In this document: positions 1-11,509 of the stretch, one piece after another
Layout: each line of letters begins with the position of its first letter
Numbering within the stretch: the stretch's first letter is position 1
Source: Cephalopachus bancanus
Taxonomy: Eukaryota; Chordata; Mammalia; Primates; Tarsiidae
DNA length: 64,000 bases
NCBI GenBank assembly: GCA_027257055.1
Contig: JAPVLO010000233.1
Span: 1,984,001-2,048,000, forward strand
Reading direction: 5' to 3'
The notes under the pieces: generated by a model
Database searches by the model: none
The model's input: the letters and a program-made list of their open reading frames with translations, nothing else
What the model was told of the DNA's origin: nothing
Position numbers and translations under genes: made by a program

Positions 1-167
1 CAGGCTGAGCCACCGAGCCCAGCCCTGGCTGATTTTTAATTTTTTTTTTTGTAGAGACAAGGTCTCACTATGTTACACTGGTCTTGTATTCCTGGGCTCA
101 AGTTATCCTCCCTCCTCAGCTTCCCAAAAACACTGAGATTAAGGGCATGAGCTACTATGTCTGGTCC
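1..167 (-). repeat. Alu pieces at the window edge
   Basis: Bases 1-24 are the left-arm start, in antisense, of a lineage-type Alu cut by the window edge. Bases 25-167 are an antisense AluJ-like left arm with its A-rich linker. The two lie head to tail, so either one inserted next to the other or this is part of a multi-armed Alu. Confidence 0.8.
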
Positions 168-1975
168 TTAAAAGTTGACTTTAAAATTTTTATGGAATGA
201 TGAAAGACCCAAAACCGCCATCAAAGTACTGAAGAAGAACATGGTCAGAAGACTGACACTACCTGACTTCCATACTTACCATAAAACCACAGTAATCAAG
301 ACAGTGTGATATTGATAAAAAGAATAGACCAGCCGGGCTCGGTGGCTCAGCCTGTAATCCCGCGCCTTTGGGAGGCTGAGGTGAGTGGATTGCCTGAGCC
401 CGCGGGTTCGAGACCCGCCTGGGCAGCGAGACCTCATCTCTACAATAAATCAAAAAATCAGCCGGGCGTGATAGCGCATGCCTGTAATTCCGGCCACTCG
501 GAAGGCTGAGGTGGAAGGATCGCCGGAGCCCAGCAGGTCGAGGCTGCGGTGGCCGGAAGCAGCCACTGCACTCCAGTCTGGGCAACAGAGTGAGACTCCA
601 ACTCAAAAAAAAAAAAAAAAAAGAATAGACCAGTGAAACAGAACAGAGAGTCCAGAAATAGATTCACACAAATATAGTCAACTGGTCTTTGACAAGGGAA
701 CAAAGGCAATTCAACAGAGAAAGGATAGTCCATTCAACAAATAATACTGAAATAACTGGGCATCCACCATGCAAAACAACAAAGCTAGAAACGGGCCTTA
801 CATTTTTCACAAAAGCCAACTCAAAATGGATCTCAGGCTTAAATGTAAAATGCAAAATTATAAAACTCCTAGAAGATAACAGGAGAAAATATAGACAAAC
901 TGGGTTGGGTGATGACTTTTTAGATATAACACCAAATGTATGATCCATGAAAGAAAAAATTTGATGAGTTGGATTTTATTAAAATATAAAACTTCTGCCC
1001 TGAGAAAGACATTATTAAGAGAATGAAAAGACAAGCTACAAACTGAGAAGAAATATTGCAAAGCACATGTCCAATAATGAAATTGTATCTAAAATAAACA
1101 AAGAACTCTTACAATTCAACAATAAAAAGTTTTAATGGGCAGAAGATCTGAACATCTCACCAAAGAAAACATACAAATAGCAAATAAGAATATGAAAAGA
1201 TGTCCCTGGGAGCTTATATCTTGCGGGAAATGCAAATTGAAACAGCAATTACATACCATTACACATCTATTAGTATGGCCAAAATCCAAAAAACTGACAA
1301 TACTAAATGTTGGCAAGGATGTGGAGAAAGAAAAGGAATTCTTATTCATTGCTAGTAGAAATATCAAATGGTACAGCCACTTTCAAAAATAGCTTAGTAG
1401 TCTTTAAAAAGCTAAACATATTCTTGCCAAATGATCCAACAATCATGCTCCTTAATATTTATCCAATTGAGTTGAAGACATGTTCACACAAAAATCTGCT
1501 TATAAATGTTTATAGCGGTTTAATTCAAAAACTGGAACCAACCAAGGCATATTGCTAAGCGAAAGAAGCCAGTCGGGAAAGACCATATACTGCGCGAGTC
1601 CAACTCCATGACACTCTGAAAAAGACAAAGCTATGGAGAGAGTAAAAAATTAAGTGGTTGTCAGGAGTTTGGGGTGCAGAAGTGGATGAGCAGATGGGTA
1701 TTCTGTGTGATACTGTTTTGGTGGATTTATGTCATTATGCATTTGTCAAAACCCATAGAACTGTACAAAACAGAGTGAGCCCTACCATAAACCATGGACT
1801 TTAGTTAATAAGAATGTATCAATACTGGTTCTTCAACTGCAACAAGTTGTTTGCTTGAGGCAAGATGTTAATTACAGAGAAAACTGTGTGTAGAAGGGGG
1901 TATACGGCATCTTTCTGTAGTATCCGCTCAGTTTTTTTTTTGTAAATCTAGAACTTCTCTAGAAAATAAAGCCTA
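168..1975 (+). mobile_element. Old L1 fragment (ORF2 3' part and 3' UTR), Alu-interrupted
   Basis: Degraded L1M-class sequence. It has recognisable ORF2 C-terminal text and 3' UTR phrases such as actatggagacagtaaaa-like and gtcattatacatttgtcaaaac-like runs, and it ends near an AATAAA at about 1967. Many stop codons break ORF2. An Alu at 332-618 interrupts it. Confidence 0.85.
332..618 (+). mobile_element. Lineage-specific dimeric Alu inserted in L1
   Basis: Full dimer with the lineage signatures: ggctcagcctgtaatcc, a GCGGG-TTCGAGA-CCCGC B box at 402-418, gactccaactc before the tail, and a pure A tail. It is flanked by a target-site duplication of about 15 bases (aaaagaatagaccag) on both sides, so it is a clean L1-mediated insertion into the older L1. 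Confidence 0.93.
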
Positions 1976-1984
1976 TTCATTTTG

Positions 1985-3068
1985 CAGAAAGTAGTGAACC
2001 CAGGCAGTCATCATCCATGACTGCTAGCATCCCCCAAAGAGAAGCAATCACACGTCATGTGTCTCCTGATGGGAGAACACGATACCATCTGTGAAGTCGT
2101 CTCACAAAAAAAAAAAAAAAAAACAAAGCTACAAAAACAAAACCTGGATCTCATCAGACATCGAGCTCTCGCTTCCAACTGGCAGAAAATGCTGTTTTAC
2201 CATAGAAAATACAAAGGATGAGGCAGCAGGTCCAATAAGCACAGAGTTACAAAGATACAATCAGCAAGATCTGGACTATGGGAAACCCTATGGAAAAAAC
2301 ACATGATTTCTTTTGTTTGTTTGTTTGTTTGTTTGTTTGAGTTGGAGTCTCACTCTATAGCCTAGACTGTAGCCTCGATCTGCTGGGCTCCAGCGATCCT
2401 TCCGCCTCAGCCTTCCAAGTAGCTGGAACTACAGGCGTGCGCTACCACGCCCGGCTAATTTTTTGATTTATTGTGGAGATGAGGTCTCGCCAAGTTGCCC
2501 AGGTGGGTCTCGAACCCTCTGGCTCAGGCAATCCACTCAACCTCAGCCTCCCAAAGCGCGGGATTGCAGGGTGAGCCAATTCAGCTCACATGATTTCTTT
2601 AAACAAATAATGTGGGATGAGGGAGGGAGAGAGAGACAGAGGGAGGAAGGGAACCCAGGATTAAAGGAGACTTAGGAGACACATTAAGTAATTGCGATAG
2701 ATGGATATTATTTAGATCCTGATTCAAGCAAGCAAACTGAAGGGGGGAAGCCCAAAACATAAAATAATGAACACTTCCAAAAACAGTTGGCAAAACCGAA
2801 TACTGATTGCGTATTTAATGCTATTAATGAATTATTGTTAATATTTTTAGAGGTAGCAATGATATTGTAGTTCTATGTTTGGAGTCCCCTTTTAGAAATA
2901 AGTACTGATATGTGAGTGTGGATGAAATAATTTGTTGGTTGGGGTTTGCCTTGAAGACTCGAGAAAGAGCAAAACAGGACAGAGGAATCAGTGAAACAAG
3001 ATTAGCCATGAGTTGACTTTTGTTGAAACTGGGTGTTGGGAACAGGTGCTCCTTCTATTATTTCGGGG
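1985..3068 (+). mobile_element. Old L1M 3' UTR remnant
   Basis: Text matches the 3' UTR of old L1M elements: a cctggatct..atcagac motif, a gattaaaggagact motif and an attgttaatatttttag stretch. The terminal part reappears at about 3685-3720, beyond a nested hAT and Alu. It includes an A18 run at 2106-2123 and an Alu at 2314-2586. Confidence 0.65.
2314..2586 (-). mobile_element. Lineage-type Alu, antisense, with GTTT tail
   Basis: Antisense Alu whose tail has become (GTTT)n at about 2313-2337. It is flanked by the duplication cacatgatttcttt at 2300-2313 and 2587-2600. Part of the right arm is deleted after the agactgtag run. Confidence 0.9.
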
Positions 3069-3672
3069 ATGGGCGGATGACGGCCCGTGGATCTAATCTA
3101 GCTCAACAGCTGCCTTTGCATGACTTGGAAGCTAAGAAGGGTTTTTTTTTTTGAGTTGGAGTCTCGCTCCATTGCCCAGGCTGGAGTGCTGTGGCACGCT
3201 CAAAGCCACCCCAGCGTCCACCTGCTGGGTTCCGGTGATCCTTGTGCCTCAGCCTTCCAAGTAGCCGGAACCACAGGCGTGAGCTACCACGCCCGGCTAA
3301 TTTTTTTTCTTTGAATTATTGTAGAGACAAGCTCTTGCCAAGTTGTCCGGGCTGGTCTTGAACCCACGGGCTCAGGCACTCCACTCGTCTCAGCCTCCCA
3401 CAGTGCTGGGATTGCAGACTGAGCCACTGAGCCCTGCAGAGAAAGGTTTTTACATTTTTTAATGGCAGAAAAGTGAGAAAAATAAGTTACATAACATATA
3501 AAAAGTATGCAAAATTCAAATGTCAGAGTCCATAAGAAAGTGTCATTTATTCATTTATTTACCTATTATCTGTAGCTGCTTTTCTGCTGTAACAGCAGAG
3601 TTGAATCATCCAGGCAGAGACCATGTGGCCTGAGAAATCCAGTATATTTACTATCTGGTCCTATATTATTCT
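3069..3672. mobile_element. hAT (Charlie-group) non-autonomous element split by Alu
   Basis: The pieces at 3069-3140 and 3437-3672 together read like a mammalian hAT element. It has a ggcccgtgg..ctgcctttgca end, a ggtttttacatttttt middle and a gcagagttgaat..agagaccatgtggcc end. It lies inside the L1M tail, whose sequence resumes at about 3685. The exact family name is uncertain. Confidence 0.6.
3139..3437 (-). mobile_element. Lineage-type Alu, antisense
   Basis: Poly-T start, gagttggagtctcgctcc, a gggctcaggc left-arm motif and an end in gactgagccactgagcc. Short flanking similarity (aagg plus a T run) marks the insertion into the hAT element. Confidence 0.88.
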
Positions 3673-3829
3673 TGCTAATTAAGTATATGTTTGACACTTT
3701 CCATAATTAAAAGTTTTTTTTTAAACTGCCCATGGCACTATCTCTCAAATGTACCCAAATATTAATTAACATTTGAGGGGTAAATGAAGCCCACAAACAA
3801 TGATATTTTACTTTAAAAAAAAAAAAAAA

Positions 3830-4115
3830 CCAGGCACGGTGGCTCCCCCCTGTAATCCCCGCTACTTTGGGAAGTGGAGACAGGAGGATTGCTTGAGCCC
3901 AGGAGTTCAAGACCATCCTGGACAATATATCAAAAGCTTGTCTCTAAAAAAAATAATAAAATCAAAATAGCAGTGGTGCATAGTGGCATGCACCTGTAGT
4001 CCCAGCTACTCAGGAGGATTGCTGAGCCCAGGAGGTTGAGGCTGTAGTGAGCCATGATCGTGCCATTGCACTCCATCCTGGTGACAGAGTGAGAACCTGA
4101 CTCAAAAAAAAAAAA
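3830..4115 (+). mobile_element. AluJ-like dimer
   Basis: Diverged dimer with the AluJ diagnostic gagcccaggagttcaagacc, a ctgactc end and an A tail. The right arm carries a deletion near caggaggattgctgag. Confidence 0.9.
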
Positions 4116-4199
4116 AAGGCAAAACAAAACACAAAAGAAAAATATTGCCCATTGTTGTATTTTTTTTCCTCAAAGAATTTCCCGCTTTTGCCATTTCCC

Positions 4200-5600
4200 A
4201 GCCCCTCCATCCACCTGAATTCCCCCAGCTCTGTAGTTCAGAAGGTGTGTGTTAACATGATGAAATAATATTTGTCAAATGCATCTTGACCTAAAGTCCA
4301 AGGCTGAAATTGCAACACGAGTGCATATATGGTTTGGCAGTCTTGGCTGGATTCTCACATGAAATTCTCCACCCTTAACTTTTCTTTGACTACCTGCCCC
4401 CAGGCTGATGTCCAAGCACAGGAAACTGCAGGTAAAAGCTACAGACATTTTATGGGACCCTTGGTGGCTGGGATTCTAGGAGATCAGTGGGACTTTCGAG
4501 AAAGCCTGTCAGTTGTAGACCCATTCCCTGTGATTCTGAATGATTTCGTTGCCTGTGCAGCTCGGGGCCACACACCGTGGATATCTGCTGAGGTCAGGCA
4601 AGCCACACAAGCGAGCCTCGAGAAGCTCCCCGGCATGACAGCTAGCCCTTACAAACCCTCGTCATGTCAGCTGTCAGGGTGAGGCTTCTCCTTCAGGATG
4701 GGTATCTGGAAGTTCATTGGGCAGGGAAGAAAAACGAGGTGCCTCCAGAAAACAGCCACAGGACAGTGCCCTCTGCTCCTGCCTGGTGGCCCGTGTCACT
4801 AGGCTGTGGCGGCCTGTCACAAGCTGTGTGGCTTGCATGACTTCTAAAGGTTTGGACTGCTGTGAGTGCCTCTAAGGGCGAAGCGAGGCTGAGGCCAGCT
4901 GGTGTCTCAGGGCAGGCCCCGATCTTGCCTGGGCGCCACCTGCCACCCCCGGCAGGGCCTGTTCCCTGGCACCATGCCTGAAGTGGGTTTCAGACCCACC
5001 TGCCCACCAGTGTGCCCGGGAAATTGCCCGATCATTTTCCTCTGCAGGTCACTTCCCCCTGACGCTAGCCTCGGTCCAGGGCTCAGGAGGGTGGGGCTGG
5101 AGTGTGTGTGTTTCCGCTGGGATTCCAAAAGCACGGAAAAGTCTCCTTTCCATCCCCTTTCCCCTGAGCCAAGTCAGGAAGGCTCCTGGCAGTGCCTTGC
5201 TGGCTTGGCTCAGGGGAAACGGGATGGAAAACTCCAGCAGCAGCGATGACAAGGTCAGCCAGCTGGGCTCCCGCCTTTGGTGTCAGGAAGCTACGTCCTG
5301 TGTTGGGGGCAGCCTCCCTCCAATGGGAGGTGGAGGTGGGACAGGAAATAAAACCTCCATCTGGGCTTCACTCTGCCTCAGAGAGACTCTGGACAAGGAC
5401 AGAAAGACACTGCCTGAAGCTTCCAGGGCCTCTGGGTGAAGCTGGGCATGGGTCCTTTCAACAGAAAGGCCAGGAGCAATGAGAGACAGATGAGGATGAA
5501 AGTCCACATTCTCATGGTGACCCAGGCCCCAGGGATCTGGCCCCTGTCTCTCTCTCTCTCTGTCCATTTCATCCTCCTGTCTTTATTCAGCTGTTCAAAC
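4200..5600. other. Single-copy-looking DNA, no gene recognised
   Basis: No repeat family is recognisable apart from the hairpin at 5147-5230. Open frames exist, the longest a 117-codon frame at 4329-4682 on the plus strand, but none resembles a known protein or has splice context. Confidence 0.5.
5147..5230. other. Near-perfect hairpin, 37-bp stem, 10-nt loop
   Basis: The arms are 5147-5183 and 5194-5230, separated by a 10-base loop. Pairing base by base gives 37 positions with only two mismatches (5157/5220 and 5178/5199) and one G-T wobble (5174/5203). It sits in single-copy-looking DNA with no TA or other obvious target duplication. Size and loop resemble a microRNA precursor or a miniature palindromic transposon, but I do not recognise the sequence. 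Confidence 0.75.
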
Positions 5601-5607
5601 ACATTCC

Positions 5608-5900
5608 TGGCTGGGCGCGGCGGTTCACACCTGTAGTCCCAGCACTTTGGGAGGCCGAGGTGTGAGGACTGCTTGAGCCCAGGAGCTCAAGACCAGTCTG
5701 GGCAACATAGTGAGACCTCATCTATACAGAAAAAAAAAAAATTAGCCAGGCATGGTGGCATCTGCCTGTGGTCCCAGCTACTCGGGAGGCTGAGGCAGAA
5801 GGATCGTGAGTCCAGGGGGTCAAGGCTGAGTGAGGTGAGCTGGGATCGTGCCAATGCACTCCAGCCTGGGCAACAGAGTGAGACCCCAATTCAAAAAAAA
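5608..5900 (+). mobile_element. AluJ-like dimer
   Basis: Starts ggctgggcgcggcgg and has cagcactttgggaggccgagg, gcttgagcccaggagctcaagacc and an A-rich linker. It ends gagaccccaattcaaaa, a variant of the ctcaactc tail motif seen across this window. Confidence 0.93.
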
Positions 5901-5909
5901 CCATAAATG

Positions 5910-6320
5910 CACAGCCTTACGGTCTGAGGACCTTTGCACAAGCTGTCCCAGTGGCCTAGATTGCTTCATGCTGCCTTTCCCACCTTCCATGCACTCTTCC
6001 AGTCCTGATCTCTACCCTGCCACCACCTGTCTCTCCTTGAGGCCCTGAGAGAGGGCTCCCCCATCCCCTGCTTCCCACCAAGGCCAGTCTCCCCCAGGGA
6101 GGTGCTGTCCCAGCTCTTTCTCTGACCTTTTCACACCCCCTGCTCCAACTTCCAGTTGTTTCACCTCTCGTTTTACTCATTTTGTCTCTGTCCCCCAAGA
6201 CTAGATTACCATTTCCTTCAGGACAGGAACCACATACAATTTCTTCTCCATGGAATACCCAACATCTAGTACAGTGCCTGGCACATAGCAGGTGTTCACT
6301 GCATGTTCACTGAATGAATA
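5910..6320 (+). mobile_element. L2 LINE 3' end
   Basis: Shows the L2 phrases: gacctttgcacaagctgt near the start, tccttcaggacaggaacc, then acagtgcctggcacatagcaggtg and a ctgaatgaataatgg tail. Confidence 0.8.
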
Positions 6321-6329
6321 ATGGATTCA

Positions 6330-7330
6330 GCGGTCACTGTGTTAAATTTTGTTCCTTATTCCCATCTCTCTCTATAGATGGGCTAAGTGGTATTCTCAGA
6401 GGTTGGTTGTCCGATATCCACATTTTTCCAGGCTCTTCGTGTCTCCTTCTCCTTTTTGTTCTTGGTCTTTTGGACATTTTGATGCTTTGACAACCCTTAT
6501 CATAGGATGAACAGAAGGATTTACTGGCTGAACTGTCATTCAGGGATTACTTATTATTTCAGCTGTCCGTGAGATTTCTGTCCACTGCAAGCAGACCCGC
6601 TGCCAGAACAAACACCCCCATGTCCCAGCAGCTTAAATTCACTCACTAAAAGTTAGTTACCGTTCCTGCAAAGTCCATCACGAACATTCCAGGTCATGCA
6701 GTCCACCAAGAGGTGACTCAGGGTCCTACCGTCAGGTGACACTTCAGCACCCAAGATGTCAAAGCATCAGAAAAACCCCCCCAAAAGTGGTCACTACCTT
6801 GTCTCCAACTACTCAAGCTAGTTGATACAGCTCTGTAGGTGACAGTCCCATCTACCGGCAGAAGGCGTATTTGGAGGGACAGCTTGCCCCATCCCCCCAG
6901 CCTCTGGCCCATCAGCAGGCCCGCTGGCTCCATCCCCTGGGATATCAGAGACCTATCCCCGGACTCCACCGTCCCGGACCCAACCCCTGCCACGCGTGGT
7001 CTGAACCATCGCAAAACCCTCCACCCTTCCAGAGTACAGTCTAGGGTGTTCTGTTATTTTTTGGCTTGCAGTTTAAAGGGGTCTTTTCCCATCTGTTTCC
7101 CCTGTAGCTTAAAGGGTTCTTTTGTAAACTTTCATTCTAGAAATGTCCAAGCATACACAAAACATGCCCCACTTTGATCCTTATCATCTTCTGGCAGGTC
7201 TTCTTTTGACTGGCCCCCACCCACGATGTCTCCCCTTCCCACACTACGTTTCAGTAACTCCTGGACAGTGGAGGAGCTGTAGAAGCCACAGATGAAGTCA
7301 CTTCCTGACTTGAACACCTCCAAAAGCGCA
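6330..7330. other. Single-copy-looking DNA
   Basis: I see no recognisable gene or repeat. Frames of 98 and 112 codons overlap on opposite strands near 6718-7177 and look like chance open frames. Confidence 0.4.
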
Positions 7331-7334
7331 CCTG

Positions 7335-7600
7335 GCACTCAGAGTCCCCTGCCAGCCTGTCTGATGGCATTTCCTTACTCTGCACCAACCGCAGTGCCCT
7401 CTCCTCCTTGGGCTCACTGCCGACCTCAGTGCCTTTGCACTTGCCGTGCTACCACCTAGGCCACTTACCGCCCTATATTTATGCCTCTGGTTCTGCTGGG
7501 TGCTCACAGCTCAGCTCGGATTAGCCCCCAAAGGCCTCCCCAGCAAGTCCATGTCTGGCAGTCCCTCCTCTAACTAGCCACTTTCCACCCTGACTCTCTG
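7335..7600 (+). mobile_element. L2 LINE 3' fragment
   Basis: A cctttgcacttgccgt motif followed by cctccccagcaagtcc-type text matches the region of L2 upstream of its terminal repeat. Diverged. Confidence 0.6.
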
Positions 7601-7639
7601 AAATTAGTGCGCTTCTTTTAAAGACGTCTTTGTTCTAAG

Positions 7640-8425
7640 ATACGTGAAAAAGCGCTCAGCTTATGATCATCAGAGAAATACAAATCAAAACCACAAGGAG
7701 ATACCACTTAACTCCATTCAGGATGGCCCTCATCAGAAATCAAAAATCAACAGATGCTGGCGTGGGTGTGGAGAAAAGAGAATGCTTCTACACTGGAGGT
7801 GGGAATGCAGGCTAGCCCAACCTCTATGGAAAGCAGAGTGACAAGTCATAAAAGATCTAAGAGTGGACCTTCCATACAATCCAGCAATCCCTCTCCTGGG
7901 AATATACCCGGAGGAACATAAATCGTTCTACCAAAAAGATGCTTGCACACGCATGTTTATAGCCGCGCTATTCACAATAGCAAAAACGTGGAACCGACCC
8001 TACTGCCCATCGAAGGTGAACTGGATAAAGAGAATGTAGTCCATATACATGATGGAGTATTATGCAGTCATAAAGAAAAACAGAATTGTGGAATTTGCAG
8101 CAAATTGGGTGGAGTTGGAGACCGTCATACTTCGTGATCTATCACAGAAACAAAGAACTGAATACTGCATGTTCTCACTCATAAGTGGGCCCTGAACATT
8201 CATCATGTTAGCACAGGGAAGTAATTGGCAGTTGCTGAGCACTGACGGGGGATTTGGGGCATATAGCATCACAAAGGGTACCTGGTCCTACACCAGGGGA
8301 AGTGAGGGCCAGGTGGAGGTTTAAACTTCACCTGCACACAGCCCGCTTGTGTAGCTAATTCTGATGTGTACACCGCATATCTATAATAAAATAAAATTAT
8401 ATATATATAATAAAAATGTGTTTCT
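7640..8425 (+). mobile_element. 5'-truncated L1, ORF2 end plus 3' UTR
   Basis: Begins at atcatcagagaaatacaaatc, passes the ORF2 C-terminal text (tgtttatagccgcgctattc, ctatcacagaaacaaag) and ends in a 3' UTR with gggtacctggtcctacacc and an AT-rich tail. Several stops and frameshifts. The same 3' UTR type recurs at about 23100, 35080 and 48900. Confidence 0.92.
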
Positions 8426-8430
8426 TCTAG

Positions 8431-8547
8431 CCAGACTTGATGGTGCACACCTGTAGTCCCAGTTACTCGGGAGGCTGAGGTGAGAGGATCGCTTGAGCCC
8501 AGGAGTTCAAATCTAGCTTGGGCAACATAGCAAGATCCCATCTCTAA
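8431..8547 (+). mobile_element. Alu monomer of FLAM or hybrid type
   Basis: A single arm with a right-arm-like start (cacacctgtagtcccagttactcgggagg) and a left-arm-like end (cttgggcaacatagcaag), followed by an A run. This is the same hybrid arm found as the middle unit of the three-armed Alus in this window. Confidence 0.8.
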
Positions 8548-9225
8548 AAAAAAAGCAAAAAATTAAAAAGTGCTTTTTCTAAAACCAAAGATTCAGAAAA
8601 GCAACTAGACGAGTACCTGGCATACAATAGGTATTTCATATTTCTTGAGCAAAACAAAAAACAAAAAAAATTGAAGTATCAGTTTCAGGGCCGTTTTCAT
8701 AAATCAGCTCTGGTGCATTTAATAGAAAAATGCTAGGAAAAATATGTGATTTATTTTTTGAGGAAAAAAAGACACTTGGAGTGCAAAGGCATGTGCTACA
8801 GTGAAAGACCCTATGCGACTCAGGTTCTAATTCTGCCAAAGGTAAAGCCAGGTGTGATGTGACGGTTTTCAGTCCTAAGAAGTAGTCATGCCTCCGAGCA
8901 AGGTGTGGCTGCAGGAACCCAGCCAACAGGGTTTATTTAGACGATGAGGGATGGGGTCATGTTTTTGCCAGCTTTCATGAATTCAGAAATGAGAAGTAAA
9001 AGATACAACTCGGGGTCGTTTAAAGAAAGGCCTCCATGGAAGGCCTTTGCATATTTGAGCATCTTGTTTGATAGAACTCCAATTGTAAGTGAGTTCAGGA
9101 ACGACCTATTAGGTACGATGTTCACTATTTGGGAACTGGGGGCACCCCAAGCCCCATTCCCACCAGTATATGTTTAAGCCTCCGCGTACCCCCGAATCTG
9201 AAACTTAAATTTAAAAAAAATGTTG

Positions 9226-9520
9226 ACTGGGCGCAGTGGTGGCTCAAACCTGTAATCCCAGCCCTTTGGGAGGCTGAGGCGGGAGGATTGCTGGAGCCAA
9301 GAAGTTTGAGACCAAGAAGTTTGGGCAAGAACTCGTCTCTACAAAAAATTTTTTTAAAATCAGCTGAGTGTGGTGACACATGCCTGTAGTCTCAGCTACT
9401 CAGGAGACAGAGGTGGGAGGATCTCCTGAGCCCAGGAGGTCGAGACTGCAGTGAACTGTGATCGTGCTTTTGCACTCTACCCTGGGCAACAGATTGAGAC
9501 CCTCAACTCAAAAAATAAAA
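9226..9520 (+). mobile_element. AluJ-like dimer
   Basis: Starts gactgggcgcagtgg and has an internal gaccaagaagtttg duplication in the left arm. It ends gagaccctcaactcaaaa. Confidence 0.9.
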
Positions 9521-9539
9521 ATTAGAAAATAATACATAC

Positions 9540-10400
9540 AAATCTGAAAGTAAGTAAAATTACATTGTGTTTCTAATTATTCTGCATCCTATTTAAAACC
9601 AGACATCCACCTGCACCCCATGTTCCACACTCACATAGGGTCCCCCTCATCCCCTGGACATCCTCTACCTTTCCCTGTCTTTCGAACAGAGATTCCCTCT
9701 TCCTTCCGCCTGTAGGACTATTTCTCTAGACCTGACCTTGAGTATTTCTGAATGTGAGTGCATATGGCTTTACACAAAGAACGTGTAGCAGAAAAGTGTC
9801 ACGCCGGGTACATTTGCGCTCATCAGAGGTTCTTAAGCCCCCTGGAAGCGTATCCTCTTACAAAGCAAGCAGGACTCTGGGTCAAGACTGTCGTGTGAGT
9901 CCCTGAGTGAGGCTGATTGGAAGCAAGTGGCCCCCACGCAAGAGCAGATCCTCCCCGCCAGGCCCTTCCTCCTCAAGCAGACAGGGCCATCGGTGCTCCC
10001 TCCAACTTTCCAGACAGCCTGGCAGGATGACAGCGAGCCTTCAACCTTCTCCCACGTGCCCGTCGCCTCCGAGGAGAACAAGGGTGCCATTGATTAGGGC
10101 GCTGGTTGGAATGTGCAGGGCTGGGCAGGCTCCAGCTCGCAGACCTCTTGGAGACAGAAAGCACACGGTGACCAGGTGCACTGAAGGGCCAGGGCCCGGC
10201 CAGAAGCTCTCCCAGGAAACGACTCTCCCTGGCTTTCCCCAACCTCAGGGCTGGACACAGGGCTCCTGTCTCAGGACCTTGGGTGGCTAGGCTGGCCTAG
10301 CTGGCCTGGGGAGTTTGAGGGAATAAGTTTCTTTAAAGAGGTCACTCTGAGTTCTGTGTATGGTCCAGATCCAAAGCTTTCATACAGTATCAATGCCGTA
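9540..10400. other. Single-copy-looking DNA
   Basis: No repeat or exon recognised. Overlapping open frames of 85-127 codons around 9833-10290 lie in moderately GC-rich DNA. None has a recognisable domain, and they are probably chance. Confidence 0.4.
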
Positions 10401-10605
10401 CTGAACATTTTTGTGTGTGCGGCAAAAATTCTTTATATAATTAGCTCATTTAAACCTCCAACACCTCTATGAGGTAGGATGATTCTCATTTGACACTCAC
10501 TGGAGGAAACTGAGTCAGAGAGAGGGCTGAAACCCACTTGAGGTCGCACAACTAGCAAGAAGGGGAGCTGGGGATATGCCCAGAGTTCCTGCCCGCCCCC
10601 CAAGT
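10400..10605. mobile_element. MIR SINE
   Basis: Contains cctctatgaggtaggatgattctc, gaggaaactgagtcagagag and gaggtcgcacaactagcaag, the usual MIR core phrases. Confidence 0.8.
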
Positions 10606-10609
10606 CCAA

Positions 10610-10918
10610 GTTTTTTTTGTTGTTTTTTTTTTTTGTTTTTTTGAGTTGGGGTCTCATTCTGTCACCCAGACTGGAGTGTAGTGGCCACTCCCAGCCACCG
10701 CAGCCTCGACCTGCTGGGCTCCAGCGATCCTTCCGCCTCAGTCTTCCAAGTAGCTGGAACTACAGGCACGCGCTACCACGCCCGGCTCATTTTTTGATTT
10801 TATTGTAGAGATGAGATCTCACCTGCCCAGGCGGGTCTCGAACCCGCGGGCTCAGGCAATCCACTCATCTCAGCCTCCCAAAGGCACAGGATTACAGGCT
10901 GAGCCACTGAGCCCGGCT
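10610..10918 (-). mobile_element. Lineage-type Alu, antisense, near-intact
   Basis: Carries a perfect T-arm-like B box in antisense at 10831-10847 (GCGGG, TCTCGAA, CCCGC). It is flanked by the duplication aagtccaagttttt near 10600 and 10919, a clean target-site duplication just beyond the MIR. Confidence 0.93.
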
Positions 10919-10934
10919 CAAGTCCAAGTTTTTG

Positions 10935-11505
10935 ACCACCAGTCAGCATAGCACCAGCACGGATGGAGATAAAGACACTCATGCTTTGCTGCCTGGGCTC
11001 AAACCCCAGCTCTGCCACTTTTTGTTTATTTTTATTTTTATGTCTGTTTTTGTTTTGGAGTCGGTGTCTCACTCTATCTTCCCAGCTGGAGTGCAGTGGC
11101 ATGATCCTGGGCTCGACCTCCTGGGCTCAGGCGATCCTTCCACCTCAGCCTCCCGAGTCGCTGGGACTACAGGCACCGGCTACCACGTCCAACTCGTTTA
11201 TTTTTTATTTTTGTAGAGATGAGATCTCACTATGTTGGCCACGCTGGTTTCGGAACTCCCGGGCTCGAGAGATCCTCTCACCTTGGCCTCCCACAGCACT
11301 GGGATTACAGGTGTGAACTGCCACGCCCAGCCACTGCCACTTTTTAGCTATATGACTTTAGTGGGTGGCCAAACCTCTCTGTGCACTAGTTTCTTTGACA
11401 GTAAAAAGGGGATAACCAAAGGAACTAGCACGTGGGTTGTATGTGTGTTCCGTCAGTTAATATATGTGAGTGCTTAAAACAGCACTCGTTGTATAGTAAG
11501 TTCTC
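10935..11505 (+). mobile_element. MIR SINE split by an Alu
   Basis: The left part (gctcaaaccccagctctgcc) and right part (ctatatgactttagtgggtggcc, gtgagtgcttaaaacagc) form one MIR. An Alu at about 11024-11331 interrupts it and duplicated ctgccacttttt at the junctions. Confidence 0.8.
11024..11331 (-). mobile_element. AluJ-like dimer, antisense
   Basis: T-rich start, ggagtcggtgtctcactc, ctgggctcaggcgatcc, and an end in cacgcccag. The duplication ctgccacttttt flanks it. Confidence 0.9.
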
Positions 11506-11509
11506 TGTG

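Noticed and set aside
402..418. Possible tRNA gene at the T-arm-like motif
   Set aside because: Only the T arm shape is present. No acceptor stem, D arm or anticodon arm is in place, and the motif lies inside an Alu left arm.
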